This document shows positions 1 through 9,517 of a stretch of DNA of 64,000 nt, in pieces (positions within the stretch are counted from its first letter, which is position 1; the number at the start of each line of letters is the position of its first letter). The position numbers and the translations under genes are program-made. Source of the stretch: Streptomyces regalis. Lineage in GTDB: Bacteria > Actinomycetota > Actinomycetes > Streptomycetales > Streptomycetaceae. The notes below the pieces were generated by a model. That model was not told the DNA's origin. It did not search any database and saw only the letters and a program-made list of their open reading frames with translations. The stretch spans positions 248,001-312,000 of the forward strand of contig NZ_LLZG01000001.1 of the NCBI RefSeq assembly GCF_001509475.1. The letters are read 5' to 3'.

Positions 1-991
1 CGTGCCAGGCGACGTCCTTGGCCTTCACATGCTGGGCGATGTGGCCGTCGGTGGAGCGCAGCGAGTACTGCCAGGACACATAGGTCGGGTCCTGCACCAT
101 CTCCAGGACGCCGTTCCAGGCACCCTCCGTGTCGTGGATGACGATGTACTTGATGCTCTGGGAGGCCGGACGGTTGCCCAGGTCGTGGTTGCCGTAGTCG
201 TTGTCCCCGAACTCCTTGTACGGCGCCGGGACCCACTCGCAGGACACCGTCGTCGGGCACTCGGTCTGCGCGGCGTCGAGGGTGCGCAACCCAGCCCGCC
301 TCAGCTGCCCGGTGTGGGGGGAGAGGCCCGGCTGGGCGGCCAGGGTGACCAGCTGGCCCGCGTCCGTCGCGCGCTTCTGGCCGGTGCGCAGCACGTCGTA
401 GACGTCGTTGGCGTATGCCGCCGCCGTCGCCGTGTCGTCGGCACCGGAGAAGCGGGCCACCGCGCCGTACCAGTCCGCGGGATCGGAGCTCAGGGGTTCG
501 CCCAGCTCCTGCTGCGCGGCGGCGAGCAGGGCGGCACCGCCGGCCACATTGGCGGCCGGGTCCGTGCGCAGCGCCTCCGGGCGCAGTCCGGTCAGTTCGG
601 CCGCTTTCGGCAACGTCCTGAGGCGGGCCGGGATCTCCGAGGTCTCCGGCAGTTTCGCCTCGGGGAGCAGGGGCGGGCGGGCACTGTCTCCGCGTGCGTC
701 CTCCGAGCCGTCGCTGTGGTGCGGCGGCCCCTCGGCGAGCGCGGTGCGTGCATCGGTGAGGTGCATCGGGCCGTAACCGCCGGTCACACTGGGCGCCCCG
801 GCATGCGCGTCCCAGCGGGACTGGAGGTAGGAGACGCCGAGCAGGACGCTCTGCGGCACGTGGTACTCGGCGGCGGCGGAGGCGAAGGCCGGCTGAAGGC
901 GGTTCTCCGAGTTCCGGGCATCGGAGGGGGCCGCGCCCAGCAGCGGGAACAGCAGTGCCGCAGCGGCCATGGCGGTGACGGATCCTCGCAA
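1..991 (-). CDS. Secreted N-acetylmuramoyl-L-alanine amidase (3' end beyond window)
   Basis: Peptidoglycan amidase expected to cut the bond between N-acetylmuramic acid and L-alanine outside the cell. I chose the TTG at 991 because AGGAGG lies five bases upstream. The first 25 or so residues form a signal peptide (short basic start, Ala/Leu-rich core, Ala-Pro-Ser-Asp-Ala). A long helical region, about residues 30-230, precedes an amidase_2/PGRP fold that begins near residue 280 with the VIHDTEG motif, whose His is a zinc ligand, followed by a WQYSL stretch and a conserved second His near the window edge. The remainder of the domain lies to the left of base 1. The Streptomyces habit of placing such a domain after a long exported N-terminal region fits. 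Substrate is inferred from the family. Confidence 0.8.
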   Translation of the reverse strand, partial: MRGSVTAMAAAALLFPLLGAAPSDARNSENRLQPAFASAAAEYHVPQSVLLGVSYLQSRWDAHAGAPSVTGGYGPMHLTDARTALAEGPPHHSDGSEDARGDSARPPLLPEAKLPETSEIPARLRTLPKAAELTGLRPEALRTDPAANVAGGAALLAAAQQELGEPLSSDPADWYGAVARFSGADDTATAAAYANDVYDVLRTGQKRATDAGQLVTLAAQPGLSPHTGQLRRAGLRTLDAAQTECPTTVSCEWVPAPYKEFGDNDYGNHDLGNRPASQSIKYIVIHDTEGAWNGVLEMVQDPTYVSWQYSLRSTDGHIAQHVKAKDVAWH

Positions 992-1276
992 TGCAGCCTC
1001 CTGGGACGGTCGGGCGCGATGAGCCGTGCGGGACCGGGCGTGAGTCTGTGGTACCGGCTGTCCGACGATCCGTCAATCATGCCAAGGGCCAGGCGAATTC
1101 CCTTGTCAACCGGGGTTCCCGGGAGTTTCGTGGCGGCGGTCTGCGGGCCTGCGGGGCGTCAGTGGCGTACACCAGTGGGACGAGTACGGCCATACGGAGG
1201 AACTCACTGCCGCTGCACACACGAAAGCCCGCGGTACGCCGCTGTCTCCAGGGCGCACCGCGGACCATCGTCCCCG

Positions 1277-2422
1277 TCAGCGAGTACCGACCGCCGCACG
1301 CACGGCCCGCCGGGCCAGCTGGCAGTCGTCGTGCAGCCGCCTCAGCAGCAGCCGCTGTTCCTCGCCGGACGGCGCAGCACCCGGGTGGGCCACTCCCGGT
1401 GCCGCCGGGGTCGGAGCGTCGTGCATCGAACGCTGCACGGCCGTCTCATAGGTACGGATCTCACGGGTCAGCACGAGCATCAGGTTCACCAGGAAGGCGT
1501 CCCGTGAAGCCGGGCCCGCCGACTGCGCGATCTGGCTGATCTGCCGTCGGGCCGCCGGTGCGTCCCCGAGCACCGACCACAGCGTCGCGAGGTCGTAGCC
1601 CGGCAGGTACCAGCCCGCGTGCTCCCAGTCCACCAGCACTGGACCGGCCGGTGAGAGCAGGATGTTCGAGAGCAGTGCGTCGCCGTGACAGAACTGGCCC
1701 ATGCCCTGCCGGCCCGCGGTCGTCGCGATGCCGTGCAGCAGCTTCTGCAGATCGCCCATGTCCCGGTCGGTGAGCAGGCCCAGCTCGTGGTACCGGGAGA
1801 TCCGGGTCGCGTAGTCCAGCGGCGCGTCGAACGTGCCCGCCGGCGGCCGCCACGCGTTGAGCCGGCAGATCGCTCCGAGCGCGGCCCTGATGTCCGCGCG
1901 CGGCGGTGCCTCCACCGGGTGCCGCTGCAGTGCCGCCACCCGGCCCGGCATCCGCTCGATGACGAGCGTGCAGTTGTCCGGATCCGCTGCGATCAGTCTC
2001 GGCACGCGCACCGGTGGGCGGTGCCGGACGAACGAGCGGTATGCCGCTATTTCGTGCCGGATCCGCTCGGCCCACGCCGGCGAGTGGTCGAGTAAACACT
2101 TGGCGACGGCCGTGCTGCGCCCGGTCGTGCCGACCAGGAGCACGGACCGTCCACTGCGGCGCAGCACCTGTACCGGAGCGAACTCCGGGCAGATCCGGTG
2201 CACCGACGCGATCGCCGTACGCAGCTGGGCGCCCTGGGGGCCGGACAAGTCGAGTCTCCCGCTGAGCGGTTGGGTGCCGAGCCCCGCGGGACGCCGCGTC
2301 CGGCCCGCGCCGAGCACGGGGGGAGCCGCCGGCCGCGCGGGGTCGAGGTAGGGGCCACTGCCCGCCGGGCGGGGACGAAGCGACCGGGGCGGGGCGGACA
2401 CGGAGGACGATGCTGCGTACAT
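1277..2422 (-). CDS. Aminoglycoside phosphotransferase (APH)-family kinase
   Basis: A 381-residue soluble protein of the APH/choline-kinase fold. The Brenner-type catalytic motif [13 protein letters not shown] is followed by [16 protein letters not shown], which carries the metal-binding Asp. The N-terminal 60 residues are Pro/Ser/Arg-rich and probably disordered. The open frame runs further upstream, but the ATG at 2422 gives the [12 protein letters not shown] start and has an AAGGGA about 12 bases before it, so I prefer it. It is transcribed away from the NsdA-like gene that starts at 2657. No substrate can be read from the sequence; resistance is not implied, because most chromosomal APH homologues in Streptomyces have unknown small-molecule substrates. 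Confidence 0.75.
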   Translation of the reverse strand: MYAASSSVSAPPRSLRPRPAGSGPYLDPARPAAPPVLGAGRTRRPAGLGTQPLSGRLDLSGPQGAQLRTAIASVHRICPEFAPVQVLRRSGRSVLLVGTTGRSTAVAKCLLDHSPAWAERIRHEIAAYRSFVRHRPPVRVPRLIAADPDNCTLVIERMPGRVAALQRHPVEAPPRADIRAALGAICRLNAWRPPAGTFDAPLDYATRISRYHELGLLTDRDMGDLQKLLHGIATTAGRQGMGQFCHGDALLSNILLSPAGPVLVDWEHAGWYLPGYDLATLWSVLGDAPAARRQISQIAQSAGPASRDAFLVNLMLVLTREIRTYETAVQRSMHDAPTPAAPGVAHPGAAPSGEEQRLLLRRLHDDCQLARRAVRAAVGTR

Positions 2423-2656
2423 GGGAGAAACAGATCCCTTCGTGTGCCTGCGAAGTCGAAGCGCTGCCCGATCCGGCCGCCCGGGTGCACCCTGGGGAAT
2501 GTCCCTCGGCGAACCGGGTCGGGGTGGCGCGTTCCTACCTGACACCCGATGCCCAGTGGCACACCATCTGGCGCACCCTGGCGAACCCTGGCGAATAGTC
2601 GCCCGGCACCTCCCACCGGGCTACTGTCAACTCAGCCGAGAACCTGGGGGCTTGAC

Positions 2657-4153
2657 GTGAGCGGAGAACCCAACACCCGCCTGGCGGACCTGTTCGGCCT
2701 GGCCGGCTGGTCCAAGGGCGAGCTCGCGAGGCTGGTCAACCGGCAGGCGGCGGCCATGGGCCACCCCCAGCTGGCGACCGACACCTCGCGGGTGCGGCGG
2801 TGGATCGACATGGGAGAGATCCCGCGCGATCCCGTGCCGCGGGTGCTGGCGGCCCTGTTCACCGAGCGTCTCGGCCGTGTCGTGACCATCGAGGACCTCG
2901 GTCTGGTCCGGCACGGGCGTGCGGGGAAACGGCAGGACGGCGGGAGTGTGGAGCATCCCGACGGTGTGCCGTGGGCGCCCGAGCGGACGGCTGCGGTCCT
3001 CACCGAATTCACGGGAATGGACCTCATGCTCAACCGACGCGGCTTGGTGGGCGCGGGTGCCGCGCTCGCCGCGGGATCCGCACTCAGCAGCGCCATGCAC
3101 GACTGGCTGCACTCCGACCCGGCCCTCAAGGCCGACGCCCCCCAGTTCGACGACCCATTGCACGCCGACCCCGCCGGGTTCGACCGGTACGAGGCGGCCC
3201 CGATCGGTTCTCAGGAGATCGAGGAACTGGAGCGCTCGGTAGAGGTGTTCCGGGCCTGGGACGCGGCCCGCGGCGGCGGGCTGCAGCGCAAGGCAGTCGT
3301 AGGGCAACTCAACGAGGTGGGCGGCATGCTCGCCTACCGTCACCCCGAACATCTCCAGCGGCGCCTGTGGGGCGTCGCCGCCAACCTCGCCGTCCTCGCG
3401 GGCTGGATGTCGCACGACGTCGGCCTGGAGCCCACGGCCCAGAAGTACTTCGTCATCGCCGCCCACGCGGCCCGGGAGGGCGGCGACCGGCCTCGCGCCG
3501 GGGAGGCGCTCTCCCGAGCGGCTCGCCAGATGGTGCACCTCGGCCGGCCCGACGACGCACTCGACCTCATGAAACTCGCCCAGTCCGGCTCCGGCGACCA
3601 GGTGCTGCCGCGCACCATGGCCATGTTCCACACCATCGAGGCCTGGGCACAGGCGTCGATGGGCAAGGGCCAGGCCATGCGCCGCACCCTCGGACAGGCG
3701 GAGGACCTCTTCGTCTCCGACAAGAGCGACGTGCCGCCACCGAGTTGGATGCAGACCTTCAAGGACGAGGATCTGTACGGCATGCAGGCCCTGGCCTACC
3801 GCACGCTGGCCGAGTTCGAGCCCGGCGCGGCCGCGCACGCCCAGCACTACGCGGAGAAGGCCCTGGCCCTGCGCGTCGACGGCCGGGAGCGGTCGAAGAT
3901 CTTCGACCATCTGTCCATGGCGTCCGCCTGCTTCATCGCGGACGACCCCGAACAGGCGGACCGGTACGCACGACTGGCCCTGATGTCGATGGGCTCGAAC
4001 TCCTCCGGCCGCACCTGGGACCGGCTGCGCCAGATGTACCGGCTCACCGCCGAGTACTCCAGCTATCCGAAGATCCACGAACTGCGGGAGGAGATCCGAT
4101 TGGCGCTGCCCAAGGCGAGGAAGCCGGGCGGCGGCAACAGCGCACAGGCATAG
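2657..4153 (+). CDS. NsdA/NsdB-like regulatory protein with N-terminal DNA-binding-like domain and TPR-like repeats
   Basis: A 498-residue protein starting at GTG 2657. Residues 1-85 (FGLAGWSKGELARLVNRQA, TDTSRVRRWIDMGEIPRDPVPR, LFTERLGRVVTIEDLGL) match the N-terminal region shared by NsdA and NsdB of Streptomyces, proteins that hold back sporulation and antibiotic production. A short hydrophobic stretch (GLVGAGAALAAGSALS, near residue 138) follows, then helical repeats resembling TPRs to the C-terminus. It sits alone between the divergent APH gene and a convergent phosphatase gene. Several paralogues of this family occur per Streptomyces genome, so I do not assign nsdA or nsdB. Its target genes and the role of the repeats are unknown. 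Confidence 0.75.
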   Translation: MSGEPNTRLADLFGLAGWSKGELARLVNRQAAAMGHPQLATDTSRVRRWIDMGEIPRDPVPRVLAALFTERLGRVVTIEDLGLVRHGRAGKRQDGGSVEHPDGVPWAPERTAAVLTEFTGMDLMLNRRGLVGAGAALAAGSALSSAMHDWLHSDPALKADAPQFDDPLHADPAGFDRYEAAPIGSQEIEELERSVEVFRAWDAARGGGLQRKAVVGQLNEVGGMLAYRHPEHLQRRLWGVAANLAVLAGWMSHDVGLEPTAQKYFVIAAHAAREGGDRPRAGEALSRAARQMVHLGRPDDALDLMKLAQSGSGDQVLPRTMAMFHTIEAWAQASMGKGQAMRRTLGQAEDLFVSDKSDVPPPSWMQTFKDEDLYGMQALAYRTLAEFEPGAAAHAQHYAEKALALRVDGRERSKIFDHLSMASACFIADDPEQADRYARLALMSMGSNSSGRTWDRLRQMYRLTAEYSSYPKIHELREEIRLALPKARKPGGGNSAQA

Positions 4154-4204
4154 GGGGACTGTGCGACTGATTGATCCTCGTGGGTTCCAGGACGTCACCA
4201 GGTT

Positions 4205-5632
4205 CTAGGACGTCACCCTGGCCACGAGTACGCAGGCATTGTCCTCGCGCTCACTCTCACCGAACTCCTCGACGACCAGCCGTGCGCAGTCCTGTGCGGT
4301 GCGTGCCTCGCCGAAACGGGGGCCCAGTTCGAGGAGCTGATTCACGGCGTCCGCTGTGCTGTGCCTCGGCGCGAGTCCGTCCGTGTGCAGCAGGAGCAGG
4401 TCGCCCACCTCGAGGGTCTCTTCGGCCTGTGCGTAGACGGCGCCCGAGGTGGCGCCGAGCAGGACGCCGTCCGGCGCGTTCAGCCTGCGCCCCGTCCCGT
4501 CGCGGAACAGCAGCGGGGCGGGGTGTCCGGCCTGCGCCCAGGTCAGGGTGCGGGTGTCGGGCCGGTAGCGGCAGCAGACGGCGCTGCCGAGGGCCGGCTG
4601 GACGGTGGCGTCGAGCAATTGGTTGAGCCAGGACATGAGTTGCCCCGGCTCGGTGCCCGCCATGGCCATGCCGCGCACCGCGCCCAGCAGCGTCGCCATG
4701 CCCGAGGCCACGGCGACGCCGTGCCCGGTGAGGTCGCCGATGCTCAACAGCGTTGCTCCGTCGGCCAGTTCGAGTGCGTCGTACCAGTCGCCGCCGATCA
4801 GCGCGCTCGTCGACGACGGCAGATAGTGAGCCGCGAGGTCCAGGGTCTCCGGGCCCTGGTGCGGGAGCCGCAGGGAGCCGCGCCACGGCGGCAGTACGGC
4901 CTCCTGCAGCTCGACCGCGAGCCGCTGCTCGGTCTGCGCGTGGTGCCGGTGATGCTGGAGCGAGTCACGGGTCTCGCTCACCACCCGCTGGCTTCTGCGC
5001 AGTTCGCTGACGTCCCGCAGGACGGCCCACATCGAGGCGGTGCTGCCGTCGGTGTCGAGCACGGGCTCGCCCATCATGTGCACGGTCCTGACCTCGCCGT
5101 CCGGCCGTACGACGTGGAACTCCCCGTCGATCGGCTTGGCGTCGACGAGGCAGTTGGTGACCATCGCCGTCAGCTTCGGCCGGTCCTCGTCGAGCACCAG
5201 GGACGGCAACTCGTCGAGGGTGAGCGGCGCAGTGGCGGGGTCGCGACCCAGGATCTGGTAGAGCTCGCCGGACCAACTGGCCTCGTCCGTCAGCAGGTTC
5301 CACTCCGCGCTGCCGACCCGGCTGAGCAGCGAGCCGCGCCGGGGAGCGGGTGGCGCGGAGTCGGGCGTGGCCGCGGGAGCCGCGTCCACCAGGGCCGGGC
5401 CGTCCCGCAGTTGCGCCAGGTGCTCGTCGAGGTCGTCGAGCTGGTGCAGGGCGAGGTCGTACAGCGCCCGCTGCCACCGCTCCTGCGGGTCCGAACCGTC
5501 GTCGCTCTGCGTGTCCCGCCGCACGGCGTCGACGTCGCCCTTGAGTCGCCGCGTCTGCGATATGAGCGCTTCGACCGAGCCGCGTCCGGGCGGCTGAGCG
5601 GCGGGGCGGTCCGCAGAGAGATGGGGCGGCAT
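4205..5632 (-). CDS. PAS domain-containing SpoIIE/PP2C-type protein phosphatase
   Basis: A 475-residue cytoplasmic protein. Residues 20-80 are coiled-coil-like, residues 100-225 form a PAS/PAC sensor (WNLLTDEASWSGELYQILGR through AVLRDVSELRRS), and residues 285-475 form a PPM/SpoIIE phosphatase with the metal-binding motifs GGDWYDALEL and SIGDLTGHGVAVA, and HTDGL near the end. Such proteins typically dephosphorylate anti-anti-sigma factors in partner-switching pathways. The ATG at 5632 was chosen over in-frame upstream starts because the longer reading would run through the promoter region. No GAF or HATPase domain is present. Its partner is not adjacent; the nearest anti-sigma-like ATPase in the window is at 39081. 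Confidence 0.85.
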   Translation of the reverse strand: MPPHLSADRPAAQPPGRGSVEALISQTRRLKGDVDAVRRDTQSDDGSDPQERWQRALYDLALHQLDDLDEHLAQLRDGPALVDAAPAATPDSAPPAPRRGSLLSRVGSAEWNLLTDEASWSGELYQILGRDPATAPLTLDELPSLVLDEDRPKLTAMVTNCLVDAKPIDGEFHVVRPDGEVRTVHMMGEPVLDTDGSTASMWAVLRDVSELRRSQRVVSETRDSLQHHRHHAQTEQRLAVELQEAVLPPWRGSLRLPHQGPETLDLAAHYLPSSTSALIGGDWYDALELADGATLLSIGDLTGHGVAVASGMATLLGAVRGMAMAGTEPGQLMSWLNQLLDATVQPALGSAVCCRYRPDTRTLTWAQAGHPAPLLFRDGTGRRLNAPDGVLLGATSGAVYAQAEETLEVGDLLLLHTDGLAPRHSTADAVNQLLELGPRFGEARTAQDCARLVVEEFGESEREDNACVLVARVTS

Positions 5633-6063
5633 GACGCACTCCGATGCGAGGACGGTACGACCAAGGCTGACGGAAGGACCGTTACGACTGTCGCACAGCC
5701 CGCGACGCCCTGTAAGGGATTTGGCAACACCCGATACGGTGGTGCGTCTGGCATATGCCAGAGTCTTCACGGCGGGCTCGTGCCAGGCGATTGCTGTAGG
5801 TCGCCGAAGGGGTCAAGTCGTAGACGGCGTACGTGATTTGACGTCTTGCCGGGACACCTCCGCGGCACTCAATCGAATGTTCGACGGCTGCACGTCCTAG
5901 GGATGGGGCGGTAGTGGCCGTCGGCCGGCGGGTTGCGCTGTTCGGGAGTGATGCAGGTCACATAAATGATGTCCGCTCCGGTGTAATGCGAACGGCATCT
6001 GCGGGGTCGTAAAAGCACAGCGGCAAAAAACCGTCCTACTTCCGACCCGCAGGGAGACCGCCC
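5633..6063. other. 431-bp divergent intergenic region (phosphatase / SsgA-like gene)
   Basis: This gap separates two divergently transcribed genes and must hold both promoters. Reading both strands I see no convincing coding sequence. It contains a perfect 16-bp palindrome at 5747-5762 (listed separately) and an A-rich tract near 6024. The ribosome-binding site for the SsgA-like gene is the CAGGGAGA just before 6064. Confidence 0.6.
5747..5762. promoter_or_regulatory. Perfect 16-bp palindrome, candidate operator
   Basis: TCTGGCATATGCCAGA reads the same on both strands. It lies about 115 bases upstream of the phosphatase start at 5632 and 300 bases upstream of the SsgA-like gene, a usual location for a dimeric regulator. 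I do not recognise a known Streptomyces regulator for it. Confidence 0.4.
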
Positions 6064-6477
6064 ATGGACATCGCCCTCGAGCAGCCCGCCCGTGCCCGTC
6101 TGATCACCGGCGAGGAGCGCGAAATCTCCGTTCCCGCCACGCTGCGGTACGCCTCCACGGACCCGCTGGCGGTGCACATCGACTTCCCGGGCGAGGTCTC
6201 CCTCGATGGTCATGGGGCCACCTGGATCTTCGCCCGGAGCCTGCTGGAGGCGGGCCTGCGCGGGCCGGCCGGAGACGGTGACGTGCACATCTGGCCGTGC
6301 GGCCCGGAGCGTACGGTCGTGGAGCTGCACTCGCCGTACGGCATGGCGCTGCTCCAATTCGACACCTGCGCCCTGAACCGCTTCCTGCTGCGGACCTACG
6401 CTGTGGTCGCGACCGGTGAGGAGGACCTCGGGGCGGTCGTGGAGCGCGGTCTGACCTCGCTCTTCGGCAGCGTCTGA
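6064..6477 (+). CDS. SsgA-like sporulation and cell division protein (SALP)
   Basis: A 137-residue protein with the full length and pattern of the SsgA-like family: ISVPATLRYASTDPLAVHIDFPG near residue 20, WIFARSLLEAGL near 57, and VELHSPYGMALLQFDTCALNRFLLRTYAVV near 90. SALPs are found in sporulating actinomycetes and help to place and assemble division septa and to remodel peptidoglycan at sporulation; SsgB, for example, recruits FtsZ. Which of SsgA to SsgG this corresponds to cannot be decided here, so no symbol is given. The gene stands alone, with a GGGAGA ribosome-binding site. Confidence 0.9.
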   Translation: MDIALEQPARARLITGEEREISVPATLRYASTDPLAVHIDFPGEVSLDGHGATWIFARSLLEAGLRGPAGDGDVHIWPCGPERTVVELHSPYGMALLQFDTCALNRFLLRTYAVVATGEEDLGAVVERGLTSLFGSV

Positions 6478-6569
6478 GGCAGTCGACCGGAGGCCGGCCG
6501 GACCGAGGAGGCCGAACGGATGAGGAGGCGACCGGGCCGCCGCCGCTGTGCCTCCTCATCGCTGCCGCG

Positions 6570-7667
6570 TCAGTACCGCAGCACCCCGGCGATCCCCTGG
6601 GCGTCGCTCAGCGTGCCGTCCGGTACGAAACGGACCTCGGCGCCGGTCTCCAGGCACTGCTCGACGATCTCGTCCACGATGTCCTCGCGGGCGTCGAGGT
6701 CGCCGCTCTCGGCCGGGATGAGATGGTCGCCGTCCTCGCCGCGCACCGTCACCCGGTAGTTCTCCTCGACGGCCAGCAGCCGGATCCGGCCTTCGCGGGC
6801 GCTGCGCCAGACCTCGTCGACGCCCGCCGCGAACGCCTTGCGGCCCTGGGCGGATTCGAGTTCCCGGGCCACGGCGGCGGCGTTCCTGCGGTCCTCGGCG
6901 GTGACCAGCGGACGGATCGCCTGCCACACCGCCTCGTGCGTGCCGTGCGCGAGCCCGCCGTGCGGGACGTGCACCGCATCCTTGGTGACGCCGCCGATCT
7001 CGTCCAGCAGGGAGAGCGCCGCCTGCTCGCCGGTGACGTACAGCGGTCGCGGGTTGTTCCGCAGGATCGCGCTCATGGCGGAGTCCGCGTCCTTGAGGAA
7101 GTGGCGGGTGCCCTCGTCACGGAACGTGCTCGGCATGTCGCCGATCCGCTCCTGGCGCTCGGCGTCGAAGTTGTCGAAACGCCTGGTCAGCGGGAAGCCG
7201 CCGGTGCGGGCCTCGGTGACGCGGTCCAGGCTGCCGGTCCACAGCGTGACACGGTCGGGGGAGACCGAGAGCACCCAGAACGGCCGCTCGGCGGCCTCCG
7301 CGGAGACGAGGTTGCGGGTCAGGAAGGTGTCCGAGAGCACCACGCGCTCGGGCACCGTGCGGGCGAGCGACCACACCTGGTGCTCGCCCGGGGCTGCGAA
7401 GATCACCAGGCCGTCCTCGGCATAAGTGAGATCGACCTCGGTGAGGGCCTGGTCGAGCTGTCGCTCGACGTCCACCCGTCGCTCTCGGGTGACCGAGGGG
7501 TCGGCCTCCAGCTGTTTCTTGGCCTCGGCCACGACATTGCGCAGCCGAACCTGGTCCTGGGCCCGATAGGGCTCCCGGGGATGCGTGGGCGTCAGCACGG
7601 ACACGGCCGGATAGGGGCGCGGGCGCCGCAGCTCGATGAGGGTCGTGGGACTGAGTGCGTGCTCCAT
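6570..7667 (-). CDS. baeRF3-type release-factor-like protein
   Basis: A 365-residue cytoplasmic protein resembling the bacterial archaeo-eukaryotic release-factor-like (baeRF) family, often mislabelled as chemotaxis protein in Streptomyces. The N-terminal part (YPAVSVLTPTHPREPYRAQD) and the C-terminal RNase H-fold/L7Ae-like half (RPLYVTGEQAALSLL, then HGGLAHGTHEAVW, then RIRLLAVEENY, then VEQCLETGAEVRFVPDG) are in the order expected. The family is thought to act on ribosomes or RNA, but no bacterial member has a settled function. ATG 7667 was preferred to the start eight codons upstream. It runs on the same strand as the peptidase gene ending at 7731, with a 63-bp gap. Confidence 0.7.
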   Translation of the reverse strand: MEHALSPTTLIELRRPRPYPAVSVLTPTHPREPYRAQDQVRLRNVVAEAKKQLEADPSVTRERRVDVERQLDQALTEVDLTYAEDGLVIFAAPGEHQVWSLARTVPERVVLSDTFLTRNLVSAEAAERPFWVLSVSPDRVTLWTGSLDRVTEARTGGFPLTRRFDNFDAERQERIGDMPSTFRDEGTRHFLKDADSAMSAILRNNPRPLYVTGEQAALSLLDEIGGVTKDAVHVPHGGLAHGTHEAVWQAIRPLVTAEDRRNAAAVARELESAQGRKAFAAGVDEVWRSAREGRIRLLAVEENYRVTVRGEDGDHLIPAESGDLDAREDIVDEIVEQCLETGAEVRFVPDGTLSDAQGIAGVLRY

Positions 7668-7730
7668 AACAGCACGATAGGACCGATTCACCGATCGGGC
7701 ATTAGGGGCAATCCCCTCGCCCTTGCGTCC

Positions 7731-9314
7731 CTACTCCGCGGCGCTCTCCGGCCCGCAGGAGCTGCCGTCGGCCGGCAGTGTGCCGTACAGCAGGAAGCTG
7801 TCGACCTTGCGGTGCACGCACTTGGAGGAGGCGTATCCGGTGTGGCCGCTGCCCTTGTTGTCCAGGACCACGGCCGGGGGGCCGAGTCGCTTCGCCGTCT
7901 CCAGGGTCCAGCGGTAGGGCGTCGCCGGGTCGCCGCGGGTGCCCACGAGGAGCATCTTCGGCGTGTGCACGTCCTTCACGTCGTCGCGGATGAAGTCCGT
8001 GCCCCTGGGGCGCCCGTAGCACATCAGCACCCCGCTGAGCCGGTACGGGCCGAAGACCGGTGACGCCTGCTCGTACTCGGCGTGCAGCCGGTCGAGATCG
8101 CCGATGATCTGCTCGTCCGTCGGGCGGTCGGGATCGTCCGCGCAGTTGATCGCCATCAGTGCCGCGGGGGAGTTGTCGAGGGGGACGTCCTCGTCGTCGA
8201 CGAGACCGCTGTCGGGGTCCTCGCTCTCCTTGTGGCTCGCGGGTGCGGCTCCGCCGGTGGCGAAGGTCTCGACGGCGTGTGTGTCGCCGTCCTCGACCAG
8301 CGACGCGAGGGCCCGCTCCAGGGAGGGCCACAACTCCTCGCTGTAGAGCGCCTGTCCGATGGCGCCGACCAGGTCCTGCCCGGTGAACGGCTGCCCGAAG
8401 GCCGACGGCACCGGGTCCTCGTCCAGCGAGTCGACGAGTCGTACGACCTGCTCGCGGGCCTCGCGAGGGTCCTGCCCGAAGGGACAGGCGATGTCCTTCA
8501 CGCACCAGTTGATGAACTCCTCCAGCGCCTTCTGCTGCCCCTGGGCGCTTGCCACTCCCTGCTCGGTCAGCGGTTCGGTCAGCGTGTCCACGCCGTCGAG
8601 CACCAATCGGCCGACCTTCTCGGGGAATTGGGCGGCGTACACCGCGCCGAGCCGCGTGCCGTAGGAGAAGCCCAGGTAGTTGAGCTTCTTGTCGCCGAGG
8701 GCCTGGCGCATCACGTCCATGTCGCGCGAGGCGTTGACCGTGCCGATGTGGGGGAGCACGGGCCCGGAGTGCCGGGCGCACGCGTCGGCCGCCTTCCTCA
8801 ACTGCTTCAGGACGGACTGCGGATCGCGGCCGATCTCCGTGCCGCCGTCCGTCACGGCGATGTCCTCCTCGCCGTCCCCGCAGCTGACCGGCGAGGACCT
8901 GCCGACGCCGCGCGGATCGAAGGTCACGATGTCGTAGCCGTCCGTCAGCTCCATGAAGTCCTTGCCACCGGCGGCGAATTCGGGGATACCGGCGCCGCCC
9001 GGCCCGCCGAAGTTGAGCAGCACCGAGCCCTGCTTCTTGCCCGTGGCCCGGTAGCGGGCGAGCGCCAGATCCAGCGTCCCCTCCCGGGGACGGGCGTAGT
9101 CGAGGGGGACGGTGACCTTGCCGCACTGCAGATCCTTCGGCAGGCCCTCGCCCGGGCACTTGGCCCAGGTGACCTTCTGCCGGTAGAAGCGGGTGAGGTC
9201 GGGCCCGGCGCCGTCCGTGGCCGTCGGCAGCCCCGTGCCGAGCAGGACCAGTCCGACCGCGCCGGTGACCGCGCAGCGCCGCAGCGAGGGCCGCGTTGAC
9301 AGCTTGGCCAGCAT
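7731..9314 (-). CDS. Secreted alpha/beta-hydrolase peptidase, SlpD/SlpE (tripeptidyl aminopeptidase) type
   Basis: A 527-residue exported hydrolase. GGAGG lies five bases before ATG 9314. The N-terminal 35 residues form a signal peptide. NFGGPGGAGI is the oxyanion region, FDPRGVGRSSPVSCG follows, and GFSYGTRLGAVYAA holds the nucleophile Ser. The catalytic Asp is expected in TRGDPATPYRW and the His in GSGHTGY near the C-terminus. The TAP-like C-terminal domain with paired Cys (MCYGRPRG, SKCVHRK) is present. Family members release N-terminal tripeptides from secreted proteins. There is no transmembrane anchor or lipobox in this copy, so it is probably fully released. Confidence 0.85.
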   Translation of the reverse strand: MLAKLSTRPSLRRCAVTGAVGLVLLGTGLPTATDGAGPDLTRFYRQKVTWAKCPGEGLPKDLQCGKVTVPLDYARPREGTLDLALARYRATGKKQGSVLLNFGGPGGAGIPEFAAGGKDFMELTDGYDIVTFDPRGVGRSSPVSCGDGEEDIAVTDGGTEIGRDPQSVLKQLRKAADACARHSGPVLPHIGTVNASRDMDVMRQALGDKKLNYLGFSYGTRLGAVYAAQFPEKVGRLVLDGVDTLTEPLTEQGVASAQGQQKALEEFINWCVKDIACPFGQDPREAREQVVRLVDSLDEDPVPSAFGQPFTGQDLVGAIGQALYSEELWPSLERALASLVEDGDTHAVETFATGGAAPASHKESEDPDSGLVDDEDVPLDNSPAALMAINCADDPDRPTDEQIIGDLDRLHAEYEQASPVFGPYRLSGVLMCYGRPRGTDFIRDDVKDVHTPKMLLVGTRGDPATPYRWTLETAKRLGPPAVVLDNKGSGHTGYASSKCVHRKVDSFLLYGTLPADGSSCGPESAAE

Positions 9315-9517
9315 CAATGCCTCCAGGGACGCCCGTCGCGGACCGGGATACGGCGTCCTCGATCACGATAAGGGGGCCCCGGAACACACGCCTCCGGACG
9401 AGCGGGACGGCCTGGCCTGCTGCCGTACGCTGCGCGCCTCGTACCGGTGGTGCGGATGATCTTTCGTTGACTAGTGTGAACGTTCGAATGCCAGGGCAGC
9501 CGTCCGGATGTCGGAAA

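Noticed and set aside
2627..4198. Long minus-strand open frame (523 codons) opposite the NsdA-like gene
   Set aside because: Shadow frame caused by high GC: no domain, no ribosome-binding site, and the plus-strand protein has clear family motifs.
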